In this document: positions 14,434 through 23,674 of the stretch, one piece after another
How the letters are laid out: each line of letters begins with the position of its first letter
Numbering within the stretch: position 1 is the first letter of the stretch
Origin: Lachnospiraceae bacterium
GTDB taxonomy: Bacteria > Bacillota > Clostridia > Lachnospirales > Lachnospiraceae
Direction of reading: 5' to 3'
NCBI GenBank assembly: GCA_030531165.1
Contig: JAUNOI010000010.1
Span: 1-45,416, forward strand
DNA length: 45,416 nt
Program-made: the position numbers and the translations under genes
The notes under the pieces: model-generated
The model's input: the letters and a program-made list of their open reading frames with translations, nothing else
What the model was told of the DNA's origin: nothing
The model's database searches: none

Positions 14434-15114
14434 ATGCCGGGATATATTATGCATATGGCGGAAGCCAATTTAATTCTAAATGAAATTGGAAAAGACAAAG
14501 ATGAGCAGTGGAAAAGGCTGTTTATTGCGGGCAATCTTCTTCCGGATACAAAAAAGAAGCAGGAAAAGGTAACATCACATTTTTGGGCTCCGGATACATT
14601 GGGAGATATGGCAATTGCTCCTGACTTAGAATTGTTTTTGAATAAATACCGGGGAATGCTGCATGATCCGATTGTACTCGGCTATTATGCGCATTTATAC
14701 CTGGACGAACGATTTGTAAATATATATTGGAAAGACATGGTATCTTTTTATGATGATTTGGGCAATATCCAAAAGAAGAAAAAAGATATTACAAGGGCAG
14801 AGATTAAAAAAAATGGACAGATTGTTTCCAGAGATCAGTTTTTCTCAGGAGAATATTATTACGGAGATTATTCAAAATTGAATCGTTATTTTGTTGACAA
14901 ATATTCTATTGAACTGGGAAAGAATTATGCGGATATTGCAGAGTGTCCGATTGATGAAGTAGATGAGCGTGATCTGCATCAGGTTCTGGATGAACTGAAA
15001 TGGATCATGAATCATTGTGATCGATATGGAGAAGATGATATTAAAGTATTTTCTAAGAGAAGATTATGTGACTTCCTGGAAAATACGGCAGAAGATTTTA
15101 TAAAATTAATTTAG
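14434..15114 (+). CDS. Zinc-dependent phospholipase C-like protein
   Basis: A 226-residue protein without signal peptide. The N-terminal half has spaced metal-ligand candidates like those of the bacterial zinc phospholipase C / S1-P1 nuclease fold: His7 (MHMAEANLIL), Asp38 (AGNLLPDTK), His49 (TSHFW), and His87/Asp91 (YYAHLYLDERF). The remainder is rich in charged residues and I do not recognise it. The start is ATG 14434, with AAGGAG at 14419-14424; the frame is open upstream into the previous gene. It lies between the HAD gene and the carbonic anhydrase gene with short gaps, suggesting one transcript. The enzymatic role is inferred from residue pattern only. Confidence 0.55.
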   Translation: MPGYIMHMAEANLILNEIGKDKDEQWKRLFIAGNLLPDTKKKQEKVTSHFWAPDTLGDMAIAPDLELFLNKYRGMLHDPIVLGYYAHLYLDERFVNIYWKDMVSFYDDLGNIQKKKKDITRAEIKKNGQIVSRDQFFSGEYYYGDYSKLNRYFVDKYSIELGKNYADIAECPIDEVDERDLHQVLDELKWIMNHCDRYGEDDIKVFSKRRLCDFLENTAEDFIKLI

Positions 15115-15123
15115 GAGGGGAAG

Positions 15124-15636
15124 ATGACAGAACAAAGGATTCATTCAGAAGCGTGGATTGCGGAAAATGCAGTAATCAAAGGAGACGTTACAATTGAAAA
15201 GGAGGTCAGCGTCTGGTACAATGCGGTAATTCGCGGATTGCCTGAAAAGAAAGATAATGGAGAGATCGTGATCGGAAGACGCAGCAATATTCAGGATGGA
15301 TGCGTGCTGCATGTGGACGAGGGCTATCCGCTGCATATTGGAGAAGGGGTAACCGTTGGGCACATGGCGATGCTGCATGGCTGTTCGATTGGTGAGAATA
15401 GTCTGATCGGCATTGGAAGTATTGTATTAAATGGAGCAAAGATCGGCAAGAATTGCGTCATTGGGGCAGGGGCACTTGTTACACAGAATACGGTAATTCC
15501 GGATGGCTATATGGCATTTGGAAGTCCCGCAAAGCCGATTCGGAAGCTGACGGAGGAAGAGATAGAAAGTAATCGCAGGAATGCAGATTTCTATGTAGAA
15601 GAGGCAAAAGAATTTTACAATACCTGTGATTTTTGA
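15124..15636 (+). CDS. Gamma-carbonic anhydrase / hexapeptide-repeat family protein
   Basis: A 170-residue left-handed beta-helix protein of the YrdA/CaiE/gamma-carbonic anhydrase group. Hexapeptide turns are visible throughout (AVIKGDVTIEKEVSVWYNAV, GRRSNIQDGC, GENSLIGIGSIVLNGAKIG). The three metal-binding histidines of the family fit HVDEG and VGHMAMLHGC. Family members bind zinc or iron, and some hydrate CO2, but many have unknown activity. It starts 9 bases after the previous stop behind AGGAGGGG. The promoter of glgA overlaps its last bases. Confidence 0.85.
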   Translation: MTEQRIHSEAWIAENAVIKGDVTIEKEVSVWYNAVIRGLPEKKDNGEIVIGRRSNIQDGCVLHVDEGYPLHIGEGVTVGHMAMLHGCSIGENSLIGIGSIVLNGAKIGKNCVIGAGALVTQNTVIPDGYMAFGSPAKPIRKLTEEEIESNRRNADFYVEEAKEFYNTCDF

Positions 15637-15642
15637 TATAAT
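15614..15642 (+). promoter_or_regulatory. Promoter of glgA
   Basis: TTTACA (15614-15619), a 17-base spacer and a perfect TATAAT (15637-15642). The -35 lies inside the end of the carbonic anhydrase gene and the -10 directly after its stop, giving glgA its own start about 70 bases before its ATG. Confidence 0.82.
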
Positions 15643-15721
15643 AGATTAGAGTTTGTAATATTTGGAAACAATATTATGTAATATGGGTGTATACGAAGAG
15701 CGACATTAGGAGGAAAGTATC

Positions 15722-17176
15722 ATGAAGAAAATATTATTTGCCGCATCAGAATGCGTACCTTTTATTAAAACAGGAGGACTTGCAGATGTATGTGGTGCAT
15801 TACCAAAGGAATTTGATAAAAAGGAATGGGATGTGAGAGTCGTTATTCCTAATTACGAATGTATTCCGGATAAGTATAGAAAAGATTTCAAATACGTCAC
15901 ACATTATTATACAAATCAGGGCAGCGTAAACAACAGCGTTCATGTTGGAATTATGGAATATGAGCTGGATGGAATCCAGTATTATTTCATTGATAATTTA
16001 ATGTATTTTGGAGGATCAACTCCATATACAAGCGATATGAAATGGGACATCGAAAAGTTCAGCTTTTTCAGTAAAGCAGTTCTTTCTATTCTTCCGATCA
16101 TTGATTTTAAACCGGATGTGATCCACTGCCATGACTGGCAGGCAGGTTTGATTCCTGTTTATTTGAATAATGAATTCCAGGCTAATCCATTTTATCATGG
16201 AATTAAGACCGTTTTCACAATTCACAACCTTCGTTTCCAGGGAATCTGGGATATCGATACGATGCAGGCGATTACCGGACTGGACAGAGGCCTGTTTACG
16301 AATGACAAGCTGGAATTCTACAACAACGGTAATATGTTAAAAGGTGGTCTTGTCTATGCGAATGCGATCACGACAGTAAGTGATACATATGCAGAAGAGA
16401 TTAAGACTTTTGAATATGGTGAAGGACTTCAGGGAATTTTGAATGCAAGAAGCGCAGATTTATCTGGTATTGTGAATGGTATTGATTACGATTCTTATGA
16501 TCCGGAAAAAGACAAAACACTTTTTGAAAATTATTCAAAGGATGATTTCCGCAAAAAGATGTTTAAGAACAAGATGGAATTACAGAAAGAACTTGGACTT
16601 CCTGTTGATAAGAACAAATTCATGATCGGATTAGTTTCACGTCTTACAGATCAAAAGGGCCTGGATCTTATCGAAGCGGTTATGGATGGAATTATCGATG
16701 ATGACACACAATTTGTTATCGTTGGAACCGGTCAGGAACAGTACGAAGCGATGTTCCGTCATTATCACAACATGTATCCTGAGAAGGTTTCTGCGAATAT
16801 TCTGTATTCAGATAAGCTTGCCCGTCAGTTATATGCGGCAGCGGATGCATTCCTGATGCCGTCCAGATTTGAACCATGTGGATTGACACAGTTGATTTCT
16901 TTCCGCTATGGTACAGCTCCGATCGTACGTGAGACAGGCGGTTTAAAGGATACGGTTATTCCTTATAACGAAGAGGATAACAGTGGAGATGGATTCTCAT
17001 TTGCCAATTATAATGCAGATGAGATGCTGGATGCGATCAATCGTGCCAAAGATCTGTATTTCAATAACAAGAGAAGATGGAATCAGCTGATTGAAAGAGG
17101 AATGAACAAGGACTTCTCATGGAATTCATCAAAACAGAGATATGAAGAATTATATGAAAGTCTGATTGAAGAATAA
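15722..17176 (+). CDS. glgA: Glycogen synthase (ADP-glucose)
   Basis: A 484-residue GT5-family glycosyltransferase that elongates glycogen with ADP-glucose. The N-terminal domain has the ADP-glucose-binding KTGGLADV motif (residues 16-23) and VIHCHDWQAGLIP. The C-terminal GT-B domain has GLVSRLTDQKG and the catalytic-region sequence FEPCGLTQLISFRYG. Length is standard. AGGAGG is 9 bases before the ATG. No other glycogen genes (glgB, glgC, glgD, glgP) are in the window. Directly after the stop codon lies a structured repeat, then a hairpin. Confidence 0.96.
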   Translation: MKKILFAASECVPFIKTGGLADVCGALPKEFDKKEWDVRVVIPNYECIPDKYRKDFKYVTHYYTNQGSVNNSVHVGIMEYELDGIQYYFIDNLMYFGGSTPYTSDMKWDIEKFSFFSKAVLSILPIIDFKPDVIHCHDWQAGLIPVYLNNEFQANPFYHGIKTVFTIHNLRFQGIWDIDTMQAITGLDRGLFTNDKLEFYNNGNMLKGGLVYANAITTVSDTYAEEIKTFEYGEGLQGILNARSADLSGIVNGIDYDSYDPEKDKTLFENYSKDDFRKKMFKNKMELQKELGLPVDKNKFMIGLVSRLTDQKGLDLIEAVMDGIIDDDTQFVIVGTGQEQYEAMFRHYHNMYPEKVSANILYSDKLARQLYAAADAFLMPSRFEPCGLTQLISFRYGTAPIVRETGGLKDTVIPYNEEDNSGDGFSFANYNADEMLDAINRAKDLYFNNKRRWNQLIERGMNKDFSWNSSKQRYEELYESLIEE

Positions 17177-17275
17177 ATCGGATGAAACACGCTTTGCGGG
17201 TTTCATCGGTTCGCGGGCGGTGGCAAATGGAAATCATAAACGTTGTTTCTGCTTGCCCTGTGCTTTCGCATAAAT
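17172..17275 (+). repeat. Dispersed structured repeat, copy 2 (short form)
   Basis: Starts at the glgA stop codon. The leading hairpin pairs GATGAAAC (17181-17188) with GTTTCATC (17200-17207), with an outer AATC/GGTT stem after a bulged G and an inner CGC/GCG stem. It is followed by a GGCAAATGG segment and a GCTTGCCCTGTGC segment. It matches the minus strand of 4065-4205; where the hairpins differ, pairing is kept (C-G against U-G in the outer stem, likewise in the inner stem). The long copy's central ~40 bases are missing here. Confidence 0.65.
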
Positions 17276-17286
17276 AGAAACACAAC

Positions 17287-17316
17287 TCCGGTCTGGAATA
17301 TCCAGGCCGGACTTTG
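17287..17316 (+). terminator. Hairpin, probable terminator before the dCMP deaminase gene
   Basis: A 10-bp stem with a single T-G pair (17287-17296 with 17302-17311) and a five-base loop. The following tract (CTTTG) is a poor T run, so termination may be incomplete. Confidence 0.5.
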
Positions 17317-17333
17317 TCTATAGAGGAAGAGAT

Positions 17334-17819
17334 ATGTCAGGAAAAAGAGAAGATTATTTGTCATGGGATCAGTACTTTATGGGAGTTGCTTTATTATCGG
17401 CTCAGCGCAGCAAGGATCCGAATACACAGGTTGGAGCCTGTATCGTGAATAAAGAACATAAGATCTTGTCGATGGGGTATAATGGAATGCCGGTTGGATG
17501 TCACGATGATGATATGCCATGGGCAAGGGATAAAGATCCTTTGGAATCAAAATATTTGTATGTATGTCATGCAGAATTAAATGCTATTTTAAACTATAGT
17601 GGAGGAAGCCTTCAGGATGCAATTGTATATGTGACGGAGTTTCCATGCAACGAATGCGCAAAGGCGATTATTCAGTCCGGAATCAGAGAAATTGTCTATT
17701 TATCGGATAAATACTCAGATTCTGATTCAACAAAGGCATCAAAGAAGATGTTTGATATGGTAGGCATTCAATATCGTGAATTTCAGAAAAAGCAGATAGA
17801 GATTCAATTAAAATTATGA
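17334..17819 (+). CDS. Deoxycytidylate (dCMP) deaminase family protein
   Basis: A 161-residue zinc deaminase expected to convert dCMP to dUMP for thymidylate synthesis. The active site is His79 and Glu81 in VCHAELNAIL, with zinc-binding Cys105 and Cys108 in FPCNECAKAI. The N-terminal stretch (WDQYFMGVALLSAQRSKDPNTQVGA) is typical of ComEB/dCMP deaminases. GAGGAAGAG before the ATG serves as ribosome-binding site. It is followed 19 bases later by tex. Confidence 0.88.
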   Translation: MSGKREDYLSWDQYFMGVALLSAQRSKDPNTQVGACIVNKEHKILSMGYNGMPVGCHDDDMPWARDKDPLESKYLYVCHAELNAILNYSGGSLQDAIVYVTEFPCNECAKAIIQSGIREIVYLSDKYSDSDSTKASKKMFDMVGIQYREFQKKQIEIQLKL

Positions 17820-17838
17820 TATACGCGGGAGATTTTTT

Positions 17839-19977
17839 ATGGACATTTTAAAAAAACTGCAGGAAGAGCTGCACGTCCGCTATGAGCAGGTGGAAGCAGC
17901 TGTAAGGTTAATGGATGAAGGGAATACGATTCCGTTTATTGCAAGATACCGTAAGGAAGTTACCGGTTCCCTCAATGATGAAGTACTGAGAAATTTAGAA
18001 GAAAGATTAACTTATCTGCGTAATCTGGAAGCAAGAAAAGAGACGGTCCGAAAGAGCATTGAATCACAGGGTAAATTAACAGAAGAATTGAAAATGTCCA
18101 TCGAAGCAGCAGAAACACTGATTGAGGTGGAAGATCTGTACCGTCCATATAAGCAGAAGCGTAGGACGAGAGCGATGATTGCCAGAGAAAAAGGACTGGG
18201 TCCGCTGGCTGACATGATCCGTCTGCAGATGACAAAGAATCAGATTGAAAAAGAAGCATCCGCATTTTTATCGGATAAGGTGGAGACGATAGAAGAAGCA
18301 TTGCAGGGTGCAAGGGATATTATTGCAGAGAGCATTGCGGATGATGCTGATTTCAGGGCATATATTCGCAAATTTACATGGAATCATGGGATGATCACTT
18401 CTGTATTGAAGGGAAAAGAAAAAGAATCTGTCTACGAAATGTATTATGACTTTGAGGAAGCAGTAAAAGGGATTCCGGGATATCGGATTCTCGCGATCAA
18501 CCGCGGAGAGAAGGAGAAGATCTTATCCGTAAAAGTGAAAGCAGATGAAGAACGGATTTTAAAGTATCTGAAGAGAAAAGTGATCATTCGCGATTGTCCG
18601 GGAGCAGCAGAGCAGTTGAAAGAAGCCGTTGACGATGCTTATAAGCGACTGATCGCACCTGCTGTGGAACGGGATATCCGTGCGGAACTGACCGAACGTG
18701 CCGAGGACGAGGCGATGAAAGTATTCGGAAAGAATCTGGAACAGCTGCTTTTACAGCCTCCGATTGCGGGACAGGTTGTGCTCGGATGGGATCCGGCGTT
18801 TCGTACAGGATGTAAGCTCGCTGTTGTTGACGAGACCGGAAAAGTGATGGATACGGTTGTTGTATATCCGACTGCACCTCAGAATAAAGTCGAAGCTGCC
18901 AAAAAAACGGTTAAAGCGATGATTCGCAAATACGGCGTGACTTTAATTTCCATTGGAAATGGAACCGCATCCAGAGAATCGGAACAGATCGTCTCCGAGA
19001 TGTTAAAGGAGATGAAAGAGCCGGTGTCATATGTGATCACCAATGAAGCAGGAGCGTCTGTTTATTCGGCGAGTAAGCTTGCGATGGAAGAATTTCCGAA
19101 TTTTGATGTGGGGCAGAGAAGTGCGGCATCCATTGCGCGAAGAATTCAGGATCCATTGGCAGAATTGGTGAAGATTGAACCGAAAGCAATTGGGGTTGGC
19201 CAATATCAGCATGATATGAATCAGAAAAAACTGTCTCAGGTATTACAGGGCGTAGTTGAAGATGCGGTAAATAAAGTTGGAGTTGATCTGAATACTGCAT
19301 CAGCATCTTTACTGGAATATGTATCGGGTATCACCAAAACAATTGCAAAAAATATTGTTCTTTATCGCGAGGAGAATGGGCGTTTTACCAATCGGAAACA
19401 GTTGTTGAATGTTGCCAAACTCGGACCAAAAGCTTACGAACAATGTGCAGGATTTTTGCGAATTTCAGATGGAGACCAGCCTTTGGATGCAACAGCAGTT
19501 CATCCGGAATCATATAAAGCGGCAGAACAGTTGTTGAGGCTTTTGAATTACGAGTTGTCGGATTTATCAGAACAGGGATTTGGTGGTATTTCAGCGCAGG
19601 TACATGATAAAACAAAGACAGCAAAATCACTTGGAATCGGTGAGATTACACTGATTGATATTTTAAATGAGTTGGAGAAACCAGGAAGAGATCCTCGTGA
19701 GGATATGCCAAAACCGATGCTTCGAAAAGATGTTATGGAGATATCTGATCTCAAAGAAGGGATGATCTTAAAAGGTACGGTAAGAAATGTCATTGATTTT
19801 GGTGCTTTTGTGGATATCGGTGTCCATCAGGACGGGCTTGTGCATATTTCACAGATGTCAGAGCGTTTTATCCGACATCCGATGGAAGTGGTGTCTGTCG
19901 GCGAAATTGTGGATGTGAAGGTGTTGAGTGTAGATGAAAAGAAGCATCGGATCGCTCTTTCCATGAAAGGAATTTAA
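17839..19977 (+). CDS. tex: Tex family RNA-binding transcription accessory protein
   Basis: A 712-residue Tex homologue of usual length. The order is an N-terminal helical Tex region (starting ILKKLQEELHVRYEQVEAAV, with IPFIARYRKEVTGSL), a YqgF/RNase H-like domain (about 320-445, VLGWDPAFRTGCKLAVVD), helix-hairpin-helix modules (about 485-560, LNTASASLLEYVSGI) and a C-terminal S1 RNA-binding domain (about 640-712, GMILKGTVRNVIDFGAFVDIG). Tex binds nucleic acids and is linked to transcription and toxin expression in other bacteria, but its molecular role is poorly defined. The ribosome-binding site GGGAG is moderate. It ends in a terminator overlapping the stop codon. Confidence 0.95.
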   Translation: MDILKKLQEELHVRYEQVEAAVRLMDEGNTIPFIARYRKEVTGSLNDEVLRNLEERLTYLRNLEARKETVRKSIESQGKLTEELKMSIEAAETLIEVEDLYRPYKQKRRTRAMIAREKGLGPLADMIRLQMTKNQIEKEASAFLSDKVETIEEALQGARDIIAESIADDADFRAYIRKFTWNHGMITSVLKGKEKESVYEMYYDFEEAVKGIPGYRILAINRGEKEKILSVKVKADEERILKYLKRKVIIRDCPGAAEQLKEAVDDAYKRLIAPAVERDIRAELTERAEDEAMKVFGKNLEQLLLQPPIAGQVVLGWDPAFRTGCKLAVVDETGKVMDTVVVYPTAPQNKVEAAKKTVKAMIRKYGVTLISIGNGTASRESEQIVSEMLKEMKEPVSYVITNEAGASVYSASKLAMEEFPNFDVGQRSAASIARRIQDPLAELVKIEPKAIGVGQYQHDMNQKKLSQVLQGVVEDAVNKVGVDLNTASASLLEYVSGITKTIAKNIVLYREENGRFTNRKQLLNVAKLGPKAYEQCAGFLRISDGDQPLDATAVHPESYKAAEQLLRLLNYELSDLSEQGFGGISAQVHDKTKTAKSLGIGEITLIDILNELEKPGRDPREDMPKPMLRKDVMEISDLKEGMILKGTVRNVIDFGAFVDIGVHQDGLVHISQMSERFIRHPMEVVSVGEIVDVKVLSVDEKKHRIALSMKGI

Positions 19978-20006
19978 CCGGAGTGAAAGCTCCGGTTCTT
20001 TTTTTT
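19976..20006 (+). terminator. Terminator of tex
   Basis: An 8-bp stem (19976-19983 with 19990-19997) with a six-base loop and a T tract at 19999-20006. The stem begins at the tex stop codon. Confidence 0.9.
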
Positions 20007-20055
20007 GCAGTTTTTTCATAAGATGAAAAAGAATTGTTTTGGGAGGAGCAGAAAA

Positions 20056-21015
20056 ATGCAGGAAAAACAAAAAGAATTGTTTGATCAGTACGATATGGAA
20101 CTGCTCCATGTGAGAAGAGGAAGGGGAGGCCTGATCTGCGAGACCCCGAAAGGAAGCTATGATCTGCAAATGTGTCAATATTCTCCGAAAAGGTTGGAAC
20201 AGGCTTTTCAGATAAAAGAAGCATTGATTGATTCAGGATTTCAAAATGTAGACCAGTATGAACGGAACAAAGAAGGGGAACTGCTGGTTTATGACAGATA
20301 TCAGACTTCCTATATCATGAAACGGCATTTTGATGGGAGAGAATGCGATATTCGCAATAATCAGGATATTAGAAAAGCTGCAGAATATCTTGCGATACTG
20401 CATCGATGCTTGAAACAGCTTCCGATAGAGGGTTATGCGGTAAAAAAAACACAGTTTCATCAAAAAAACAGAGAATTATTAAGAACCAAACAGTATATTG
20501 CAAAGAAAAATGAAAAAAAAGAATTTGAAAAGTTGTTCCAGCGTTATTTTTCTCTTTTCTGGAATGAAATCAGGAATCAAAAGAACGAAGTAGAATATAT
20601 TCCGGCGATATGTCATGGAAGTTATCATCAACATCATGTTATTTTACTTCCGAATAAAGATGCCGCGGTTATTCAGTTTGAAAATTTTTATGTCGGAAAC
20701 CAGCTGGATGATCTGTTTTACCTGATGCGAAAGGTACTCGAAAAAAACCGATATGATTTTTCCTATGCAGAGATCATTTTAAATGCATATCAAAAAGAGA
20801 AGAAGTTAGAAGACTCAGATTTTCGGTACTTGTATTATCTGCTTGCATATCCGGAAAAATACTGGAAATTAGCGAATCAGTATATGAATCACAGAAAGTC
20901 ATTTCTTTCGCCGAAACTGACTGAAAAACTAATGGAAGAGGTTGCACTGCAAGAAAAAAAGAAATATTTTCTATCGCAATTTCAGTTAAATTATCTGCAA
21001 AACTACATATATTAG
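20056..21015 (+). CDS. CotS-family spore coat protein (kinase-fold, probably inactive)
   Basis: A 319-residue protein resembling the CotS/CotI/YutH spore-coat family, which has the aminoglycoside-phosphotransferase fold. Support comes from the overall plan: an N-lobe with the YDLQMCQYSPKRLEQAFQIK strand-helix, the catalytic-loop equivalent ICHGSYHQHHVILLP (residues 185-199) and FENFYVGNQLDDLFYLMRKV. In active kinases the loop reads HGD....N; here the aspartate is Ser189 and the asparagine is His194, and the metal-binding aspartate region reads QFENF, so catalysis is unlikely. ATG 20056 follows GGGAGGAG; the frame also opens at 20005 inside the tex terminator. Sporulation function is inferred from family resemblance. 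Confidence 0.7.
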   Translation: MQEKQKELFDQYDMELLHVRRGRGGLICETPKGSYDLQMCQYSPKRLEQAFQIKEALIDSGFQNVDQYERNKEGELLVYDRYQTSYIMKRHFDGRECDIRNNQDIRKAAEYLAILHRCLKQLPIEGYAVKKTQFHQKNRELLRTKQYIAKKNEKKEFEKLFQRYFSLFWNEIRNQKNEVEYIPAICHGSYHQHHVILLPNKDAAVIQFENFYVGNQLDDLFYLMRKVLEKNRYDFSYAEIILNAYQKEKKLEDSDFRYLYYLLAYPEKYWKLANQYMNHRKSFLSPKLTEKLMEEVALQEKKKYFLSQFQLNYLQNYIY

Positions 21016-21042
21016 TATAGAAGAAAAGGGAGAATTCCTTTT

Positions 21043-21441
21043 ATGAAACAGTTTATTATGGTTCTATGTTTTGTGGGACTGATCGTTGTATTAGGCGGAT
21101 GTATGGAAAAAGAGAGGCAGCAAAAGAGGGAAAATGTTGATTTTACAGTGTGTACAGAGGCTCAGTTGCCGGATGAGATAAAAGCGATGATTCAAAAAAA
21201 GAAAGAGAGACCGTTCCAGTTTACGTATAGTTTACAAAAGTATAGCTATATTGTAATTGGATATGGAGAGCAAAATGGGGGAGGATATAGTATTAAAGTG
21301 GAAGAATGTACAGAAGATCAGAATCGAATCTATGTCGATACGACGCTTTTAGGAAGTGAAGAATCTCAGGAAGAGGTAAAAAGCTATCCTTATATTGCTT
21401 TAAAATGTTTAAAATCAGGGAAAAAGGTTGTATTTCTTTAG
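21043..21441 (+). CDS. Small lipoprotein with PrcB_C-like domain
   Basis: A 132-residue protein with a lipoprotein signal: Met-Lys, a hydrophobic stretch (residues 4-18) and the lipobox VLGGC with Cys20. The mature part (FTVCTEAQLPDEIKAMI, then SYIVIGYGEQNGGGYSIKVE) resembles the C-terminal domain of PrcB-type proteins, which bind or regulate a surface protease; the GGYSIKV turn is the clearest signature. It would be attached to the outer face of the cytoplasmic membrane. It follows the CotS-like gene by 27 bases, and its Shine-Dalgarno is partly paired in a weak 6-bp stem (21024-21029 with 21037-21042). The domain call is moderate. Confidence 0.6.
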   Translation: MKQFIMVLCFVGLIVVLGGCMEKERQQKRENVDFTVCTEAQLPDEIKAMIQKKKERPFQFTYSLQKYSYIVIGYGEQNGGGYSIKVEECTEDQNRIYVDTTLLGSEESQEEVKSYPYIALKCLKSGKKVVFL

Positions 21442-21480
21442 AATTAGAGGGTTTTTCACATAAATTTTAGAAATGTTTTA

Positions 21481-21509
21481 TTGATTTTGAAATAGGAAAA
21501 CCATATAAT
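21481..21509 (+). promoter_or_regulatory. Promoter of ftsH
   Basis: TTGATT (21481-21486), a 17-base spacer and a perfect TATAAT (21504-21509), about 60 bases before the ftsH start. Confidence 0.82.
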
Positions 21510-21570
21510 GTTTATTATGTGATTATAAAAAGACAGTATATTTGTATTGTCGAATGCAGGAGGAGAAAAG

Positions 21571-23502
21571 TTGGACGATAAGAATAAACGAAATGATAAA
21601 AAAAATGGCGATCAGATAAAAATGATCATTTTTGTTATCGTAATCACTTTAGTTTTAACGACTTTTATAAACAGATGTATTACGAGATATAACAAAGGAT
21701 CGGAAACGGAGATCAGCTATGACCGGTTTGTTCAGATGTTAGAGGACAAAGAAGTCAAATCCGTTACGCTCCAGGATGGAAAGTATACGATTGTTCCGAA
21801 GAAACAGGAAAATCCATTATCAAAAACCACTTATACAGTTACGGGGATTTCTGATTATAAGCTTGTTGACAGACTCAGGGATTCCGGGACAAAATTTCAG
21901 GCAAAATCATCCGATGGCATGGATCTTCTGACGAGCTTTCTTGTGACATGGGTACTGCCATTTATCCTGTTGTATGGATTCTTCTATCTCATGATGAGGA
22001 ATGTTGGCAAAGGCGGTGGTGGCGTCATGGGCGTCGGAAAGAGCACGGCAAAGTTATATGTTGAGAAGAAGACCGGAGTTACATTTGCGGATGTAGCAGG
22101 ACAGGAAGAGGCAAAGGAATCTTTGACGGAGATGGTGGATTTTCTTCATAATCCTGATAAATACTTAAAGATTGGTGCAAAGCTTCCGAAAGGAGCACTT
22201 TTGGTAGGACCTCCGGGAACCGGTAAAACACTGCTTGCAAAGGCGGTTGCCGGTGAAGCAGATGTACCTTTCTTTTCATTATCGGGTTCAGACTTTGTAG
22301 AGATGTTTGTCGGGGTCGGAGCTTCTCGTGTTCGTGATCTGTTTAAGCAGGCACAGTCGATGGCTCCATGTATCATCTTTATCGATGAGATTGATGCGAT
22401 CGGCAAAAGCCGTGACACCAGATTCGGTAGCGGCAATGACGAAAGAGAACAGACATTGAATGCATTATTGGCCGAGATGGATGGATTTGATACATCAAAA
22501 GGATTGATTATCTTAGCAGCCACGAACCGACCGGAAGTACTTGATAAAGCTTTATTAAGACCGGGACGATTTGACCGAAGGGTCATTGTAGAACGTCCGG
22601 ATTTGAAAGGACGTATTGAGACATTAAAGGTTCATTCAAAGGATGTCCTGATGGATGATACGGTAGATTTAAAAGAAATTGCGCTTGCAACATCTGGCGC
22701 AGTGGGTTCCGATCTTGCTAACATGGTCAATGAAGCTGCACTCGCAGCAGTAAAAGCAGGACGCCATGCAGTCAGCCAGAAAGACTTATTTGAAGCGGTA
22801 GAGGTTGTTATCGCCGGTAAAGAAAAGAAGGATCGTATTATGAGCGATAAGGAAAAGAAGATCGTCGCTTATCACGAAGTCGGCCACGCACTTGTTATGG
22901 CTTTGCAAAAAGAAAGCGAGCCGGTACAAAAGATTACGATCGTTCCGAGAACGATGGGTGCCCTGGGCTATACGATGCAGACGCCGGAAGAGGAAAAATA
23001 CCTCTCCACAAAAGAGGAGATGCTGGCAGATCTGGTTTCTTTCTATGGCGGTCGTGCGGCAGAAGAGATTAAATTCGATTCTGTTACAACGGGTGCATCT
23101 AACGATATCGAACGTGCAACGGCGATGGCTCGTGCGATGGTAACGCAGTACGGTATGTCAGATAAATTCGGCATGATCGGATTGGAAAGAGTGAGCGGAC
23201 AGTATTTAGATGGAAGACGTGTATTAGAGTGTTCCGAAGTGACGGAAGCTGAGATTGACAAAGAAGTAATGCGCATATTGAATGATGCATATGCGAAAGC
23301 TCTGGAACTGATCCGGGGACATATGGAGACGTTGGATAGAGTTGCAGCGTTCCTTTTGGAACAGGAGACGATCACCGGAAAAGAATTTATGAAGATTTTC
23401 CACGAAGTGGAAAGCGGGAATTCTGAGGCAGAAGTAACACCTGGAGAGGCGGTTGTAATCGCTGAGGAGGCACTGTCGGAAGAAGAAAAACCGGAAGAAT
23501 AA
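21571..23502 (+). CDS. ftsH: ATP-dependent zinc metalloprotease FtsH
   Basis: A 643-residue membrane-bound AAA+ protease that degrades damaged or regulatory membrane and cytosolic proteins. It has a membrane helix at residues 18-35, an extracytoplasmic domain, a second helix at about 115-140, Walker A GPPGTGKT at 213-220, Walker [12 protein letters not shown], the second region of homology ending [10 protein letters not shown], and the zinc site HEVGH at 435-439 (usually HEAGH). The start is TTG 21571, placed 7 bases after AGGAGG (21558-21563). Another TTG at 21547 is in frame, but that extension would translate the Shine-Dalgarno itself. It has its own promoter and terminator, so it is probably monocistronic. 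Confidence 0.95.
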   Translation: MDDKNKRNDKKNGDQIKMIIFVIVITLVLTTFINRCITRYNKGSETEISYDRFVQMLEDKEVKSVTLQDGKYTIVPKKQENPLSKTTYTVTGISDYKLVDRLRDSGTKFQAKSSDGMDLLTSFLVTWVLPFILLYGFFYLMMRNVGKGGGGVMGVGKSTAKLYVEKKTGVTFADVAGQEEAKESLTEMVDFLHNPDKYLKIGAKLPKGALLVGPPGTGKTLLAKAVAGEADVPFFSLSGSDFVEMFVGVGASRVRDLFKQAQSMAPCIIFIDEIDAIGKSRDTRFGSGNDEREQTLNALLAEMDGFDTSKGLIILAATNRPEVLDKALLRPGRFDRRVIVERPDLKGRIETLKVHSKDVLMDDTVDLKEIALATSGAVGSDLANMVNEAALAAVKAGRHAVSQKDLFEAVEVVIAGKEKKDRIMSDKEKKIVAYHEVGHALVMALQKESEPVQKITIVPRTMGALGYTMQTPEEEKYLSTKEEMLADLVSFYGGRAAEEIKFDSVTTGASNDIERATAMARAMVTQYGMSDKFGMIGLERVSGQYLDGRRVLECSEVTEAEIDKEVMRILNDAYAKALELIRGHMETLDRVAAFLLEQETITGKEFMKIFHEVESGNSEAEVTPGEAVVIAEEALSEEEKPEE

Positions 23503-23518
23503 AGAGGTAAAGAAGAAA

Positions 23519-23559
23519 GCAATTACAGGAAACTTGATGTTCTTGTAATTGCTTTTTTT
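23519..23559 (+). terminator. Terminator of ftsH
   Basis: A perfect 9-bp stem (23519-23527 with 23544-23552) around a 16-base loop, followed by seven T. Confidence 0.85.
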
Positions 23560-23674
23560 GCCTCTATTTCTCAGATAAATAGGAAATGCAGCAGATTTAA
23601 CCGTTCGATCGGGTATAAAAACCTTCCTGTTGTGGAATAATATGGTATAAAGGCAAACAGAATGGAGTGAAGTT

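Noticed and set aside
21547..21570. TTG 21547 as ftsH start
   Set aside because: The Shine-Dalgarno AGGAGG would lie inside the coding region; TTG 21571 has the correct 7-base spacing.
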